Positions 61,709 to 64,000 of a stretch of 64,000 nt of DNA are shown in pieces. Positions within the stretch are counted from its first letter, which is position 1. Every line of letters begins with the position of its first letter. The notes under the pieces are model-generated. The model saw only the letters and a program-made list of their open reading frames with translations, was not told the DNA's origin and made no database searches. Source of the stretch: Bacillota bacterium. GTDB taxonomy: Bacteria > Bacillota > Clostridia > Christensenellales > CAG-138. Position numbers and translations under genes: made by a program. The stretch spans positions 133,095-197,094 of the forward strand of contig JAEWCL010000014.1 in NCBI GenBank assembly GCA_023390655.1, read 5' to 3'.

Positions 61709-62152
61709 ATGTTGATGCCTAAGAGAGTAAAAAGAAGAAGGGTATTCCGTGGCCGCATGACGGGCAAGGCCCTCAGAGGCAACGTGATCTCAAACGGCGA
61801 ATTCGGCTTGGTCGCAATGGAACCCGCATGGGTGACCAGCAACCAGATTGAGGCTGCCCGTGTTGCGATGACCCGTTTTATTAAGCGCGGCGGTCAGGTC
61901 TGGATCAAGATCTTCCCTGATAAGCCCGTGACAGAAAAGCCCGCTGAGACCCGCATGGGTTCCGGTAAAGGCTCGCCCGAATACTGGGTGGCGGTTGTCA
62001 AGCCCGGCAGGATCTTGTTTGAGATCGCCGGCGTAAGTGAGGAAACCGCGCGTGAAGCGTTGCGCCTTGCCATGCACAAGCTGCCGCTAAAGTGCAAATT
62101 TGTCAAAAAGGAAACCGCTGAGGAAGGTGGTGCGAGCAATGAAAGCGAATAA
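61709..62152 (+). CDS. rplP: 50S ribosomal protein L16
   Basis: 147 residues from ATG 61709 (AAGGAGG upstream), which is 3 bp after rpsC. MLMPKRVKRRRVFRG, WVTSNQIEAARVAMTRFIKRGG and MGSGKGSPEYWVAVVKPGRI are signatures. It overlaps rpmC by 14 bp. Confidence 0.99.
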   Translation: MLMPKRVKRRRVFRGRMTGKALRGNVISNGEFGLVAMEPAWVTSNQIEAARVAMTRFIKRGGQVWIKIFPDKPVTEKPAETRMGSGKGSPEYWVAVVKPGRILFEIAGVSEETAREALRLAMHKLPLKCKFVKKETAEEGGASNESE

Positions 62153-62342
62153 AATACGTGAACTGACAATGCAGGAGCTTACGGAAAAAGAGCGCGAGCT
62201 CAAAACGGAACTCTTTAACCTCCGCTTCCAGCTGGCCACCGGTCAACTTGATAACTACCAGCGGATCAACCAGTGCAAGAAGGACATCGCCCGGGTTAAG
62301 ACGCTCATCCGTGAGCGCGAACTCAAGGCGGTCGCCAAGTGA
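62139..62342 (+). CDS. rpmC: 50S ribosomal protein L29
   Basis: 67 residues. MKANKIRELTMQELTEKE and LFNLRFQLATGQLDN are typical. ATG 62139 lies inside the end of rplP, with AGGAAGGTGG upstream. Confidence 0.98.
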   Translation: MKANKIRELTMQELTEKERELKTELFNLRFQLATGQLDNYQRINQCKKDIARVKTLIRERELKAVAK

Positions 62343-62359
62343 GGAAGGAGGAGCAAACC

Positions 62360-62623
62360 ATGGAACAGACCCTAAGAGGCTACCGCAAGACCCGCACCGG
62401 CGTGGTCGTCAGCGATAAAATGGATAAAACCATCGTGGTTGCCATCAAGACCAAGGTTCGCCACCCCCTCTATGGCAAGATGGTCAACCGCACAACCAAA
62501 TTTAAGGCACACGATGAAGAAAATGCCTGCGGCATCGGCGATACCGTACGCATTATGGAGACCCGCCCTCTGTCCAAGGACAAACGCTGGCGTCTCATTG
62601 AGATCATCGAGAAGGCCAAGTAA
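62360..62623 (+). CDS. rpsQ: 30S ribosomal protein S17
   Basis: 87 residues from ATG 62360 (GGAAGGAGGAG upstream). GVVVSDKMDKTIVVAIKTKVRHPLYGK in parts and ETRPLSKDKRWRLIEI identify it. Confidence 0.98.
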   Translation: MEQTLRGYRKTRTGVVVSDKMDKTIVVAIKTKVRHPLYGKMVNRTTKFKAHDEENACGIGDTVRIMETRPLSKDKRWRLIEIIEKAK

Positions 62624-62637
62624 GGGAGGAACTGAGC

Positions 62638-63006
62638 ATGATTCAACCACAGACCAGGTTAAAGGTCGCGGATAACAGCGGCGCGAAGGAGATCATGTGC
62701 ATCCGCGTTATGGGCGGCTCGTTCCGTAGGACCGCGAACATCGGCGATGTGATTGTCGCTTCCGTGAAAAGCGCGTCTCCCGGCGGCGCTGTCAAGAAGA
62801 AGGACGTCGTTAAGGCCGTTATTGTGCGCTCCGTTACCGGCACGCACCGCGCAGACGGCAGCCACATCCGTTTTGACGACAACGCAGCTGTCATCATCAA
62901 CGACGCAAAGCAGCCCCGTGGCACCCGTATCTTCGGGCCTGTCGCACGTGAGCTGCGCGAACGCGATTATATGAAGATCGTGTCTCTTGCGCCCGAAGTG
63001 CTCTAA
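62638..63006 (+). CDS. rplN: 50S ribosomal protein L14
   Basis: 122 residues. MIQPQTRLKVADNSGAKEI start and FDDNAAVIINDAKQPRGTRIFGPVARELR in parts are diagnostic. Confidence 0.99.
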   Translation: MIQPQTRLKVADNSGAKEIMCIRVMGGSFRRTANIGDVIVASVKSASPGGAVKKKDVVKAVIVRSVTGTHRADGSHIRFDDNAAVIINDAKQPRGTRIFGPVARELRERDYMKIVSLAPEVL

Positions 63007-63018
63007 GGAGGGAGAACG

Positions 63019-63336
63019 ATGAATAAACTCAACGTCAAAAGAGACGATACGGTGCTCGTCATCTCCGGCAAGGACAAGGGCACAAAGGGTAAGGTGCTCG
63101 TTTCCCTGCCGCAGGAAGAGCGCGTGATCGTGCAGAACGTGAATATGGTCACACGCCACAAGAAGCCCCGTAAGCAGGGCGAGCCGGGTGGCCGCATCAA
63201 ACAGGAGGCCGCCATTCACGCTTCTAACGTATTGATCGTCTGCCCCAAGTGCAATAAGCCTACCCGCGTAGGCCATGCATTTGAAGGAGATAAGAAAGTC
63301 CGCGTTTGCAAGAAGTGCGGCAAGTCCATGGACTAA
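63019..63336 (+). CDS. rplX: 50S ribosomal protein L24
   Basis: 105 residues. KOW motif KRDDTVLVISGKDKGTKGKV (in parts) and VNMVTRHKKP are typical. The C-terminal part has two CxxC pairs (CPKCNKPTRVG and CKKCGKS), so this is a zinc-binding form. Confidence 0.98.
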   Translation: MNKLNVKRDDTVLVISGKDKGTKGKVLVSLPQEERVIVQNVNMVTRHKKPRKQGEPGGRIKQEAAIHASNVLIVCPKCNKPTRVGHAFEGDKKVRVCKKCGKSMD

Positions 63337-63359
63337 CCGGAAAGGAGGATATCTGACCA

Positions 63360-63980
63360 ATGGCTAAGAAAGAAGCAGCAGCTGCAGCGCCCAAGAAAAA
63401 GAAGGCGTCCCAGGAAGAAATGAAGTCCTTCTCCGGTGCACCGCGCCTCAAGGAGAAGTACGCATCTGAAGTCGCTCCCGCAATGAAGGAAAAGTTCCAT
63501 TACGAGAACGTCATGCAGATCCCCAAGCTCGAAAAGATCGTCCTCAACATGGGCCTTGGCTCCGATAAGGATAACCCCAAGGGTATTGAGAGCGCAGCGG
63601 AAGAGCTTTCCATCATCACCGGCCAGAAGGCCATCATCACCAAGGCGAAGAAGTCCGTTGCGAACTTCAAGGTTCGTGAAGGCATGAACATCGGCGCAAA
63701 GGTTACCCTGCGCGGCGATCGCATGTACCACTTTGCCGACAAGCTCATGAACATCGTTCTCCCGCGCGTGCGCGACTTCCGGGGCGTTTCCGCCAAGTCC
63801 TTCGACGGCCGGGGCAACTACGCTATGGGCCTCAAGGAACAGCTCATTTTCCCGGAAATCAACTATGACGATGTGGATAAGGTGCGCGGCATGGATATCG
63901 TGTTCGTGACCACCGCGAAGAGCGACGAGGAAGCCAAGGAGCTCTTGAGCCTCATGGGCATGCCCTTCATCCAGGGCTGA
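63360..63980 (+). CDS. rplE: 50S ribosomal protein L5 with N-terminal extension
   Basis: 206 residues, about 26 longer than usual. The first 26 residues are an Ala/Lys-rich extension (MAKKEAAAAAPKKKK and SQEEMKSFSG); then the normal sequence PRLKEKYASEVAPAMKEKF, VLNMGLG, GQKAIITKAKKSVANFKVREG and LPRVRDFRGVS in parts. GGAGG precedes ATG 63360, and no internal start has a better site, so the extension is probably real. Confidence 0.98.
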   Translation: MAKKEAAAAAPKKKKASQEEMKSFSGAPRLKEKYASEVAPAMKEKFHYENVMQIPKLEKIVLNMGLGSDKDNPKGIESAAEELSIITGQKAIITKAKKSVANFKVREGMNIGAKVTLRGDRMYHFADKLMNIVLPRVRDFRGVSAKSFDGRGNYAMGLKEQLIFPEINYDDVDKVRGMDIVFVTTAKSDEEAKELLSLMGMPFIQG

Positions 63981-63995
63981 TAAGGAGGAAACAAC

Positions 63996-64000
63996 GTGGC
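63996..64000 (+). CDS. Start of the next ribosomal gene, probably S14 type Z (partial)
   Basis: GTGGC at the window end follows TAAGGAGGAAACAAC, so a GTG start with a strong ribosome binding site opens a new gene. S14 follows L5 in this operon in most Bacillota. Confidence 0.55.

Overview
The window looks like a chromosomal segment of an anaerobic Bacillota (class Clostridia) bacterium. Supporting signs are the gene order of the S10 ribosomal operon, a holB-ricT pair, a 2[4Fe-4S] ferredoxin, a membrane pyrophosphatase, AGGAGG-type ribosome binding sites before almost every gene, a DUF1540 protein and a selenium-dependent molybdenum hydroxylase locus. I cannot name a genus. There are no phages, insertion sequences or CRISPR arrays.

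Layout. 1-7.1 kb: a sugar operon (D-lyxose-type isomerase, ribose-type ABC importer, FGGY kinase, class II aldolase), preceded by two copies of a LacI-like operator. 7.5-13.4 kb: a Dabb protein, tRNA-Asn, then decarboxylase, HAD phosphatase, holB and ricT, and a ferredoxin. 13.5-17.0 kb (minus strand): a C45-type hydrolase and motAB with a sigma-28 promoter. 17.1-20.2 kb: a zinc importer operon ending in its Fur-family regulator, with a perfect palindrome at the transcription start. 20.2-22.3 kb: a uracil/hypoxanthine-type DNA glycosylase, a DUF1540 protein, a TfoX-C protein and an SDR dehydrogenase. 22.3-27.1 kb (minus): a BMP-type (purine nucleoside) ABC importer whose leader contains a candidate pseudoknot.

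27.7-41.2 kb is the most coherent island. It holds a one-chain FeS-Mo hydroxylase of the selenium-dependent type, a MobA-like cytidylyltransferase, a conventional three-subunit xanthine dehydrogenase-type enzyme (Mo, FAD, 2Fe-2S), a YciI protein, a beta-lactamase-fold hydrolase, a ModE-like regulator, yqeC, yqeB, selD and a cysteine desulfurase-like protein. Together these look like a purine catabolism locus: import, hydroxylation, Mo cofactor tailoring and supply of activated selenium. No selA, selB or tRNA-Sec is present in the window, and SelD uses cysteine. 39.2-40.0 kb is AT-rich and holds a frameshifted lipoprotein gene.

41.2-56.5 kb: an unknown membrane protein, a GltS-type symporter, two consecutive GGDEF plus HD-GYP cyclic-di-GMP proteins, an alpha-oxoamine synthase, an unusual cysteine-rich repeat protein, hppA, a Na/Pi cotransporter, a frameshifted micro-gene and a YlmH-type S4 protein. 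56.7-57.2 kb: five tRNAs (Val, Asp, Phe, Gly, Cys) on the minus strand. 57.3-64 kb: the S10-spc ribosomal protein operon from rpsJ to rplE, cut by the window end at the first bases of the next gene, probably rpsN/rpsZ.

Most genes are ordinary. The points that deserve a second look are the pseudoknot leader, the cysteine-rich 14-residue repeat protein, the paired hairpin elements near 50.7 and 56.6 kb, the two frameshifted small genes, the zinc and LacI-like operators, the intra-operon terminator in the sugar operon and the degenerate delta-prime subunit.
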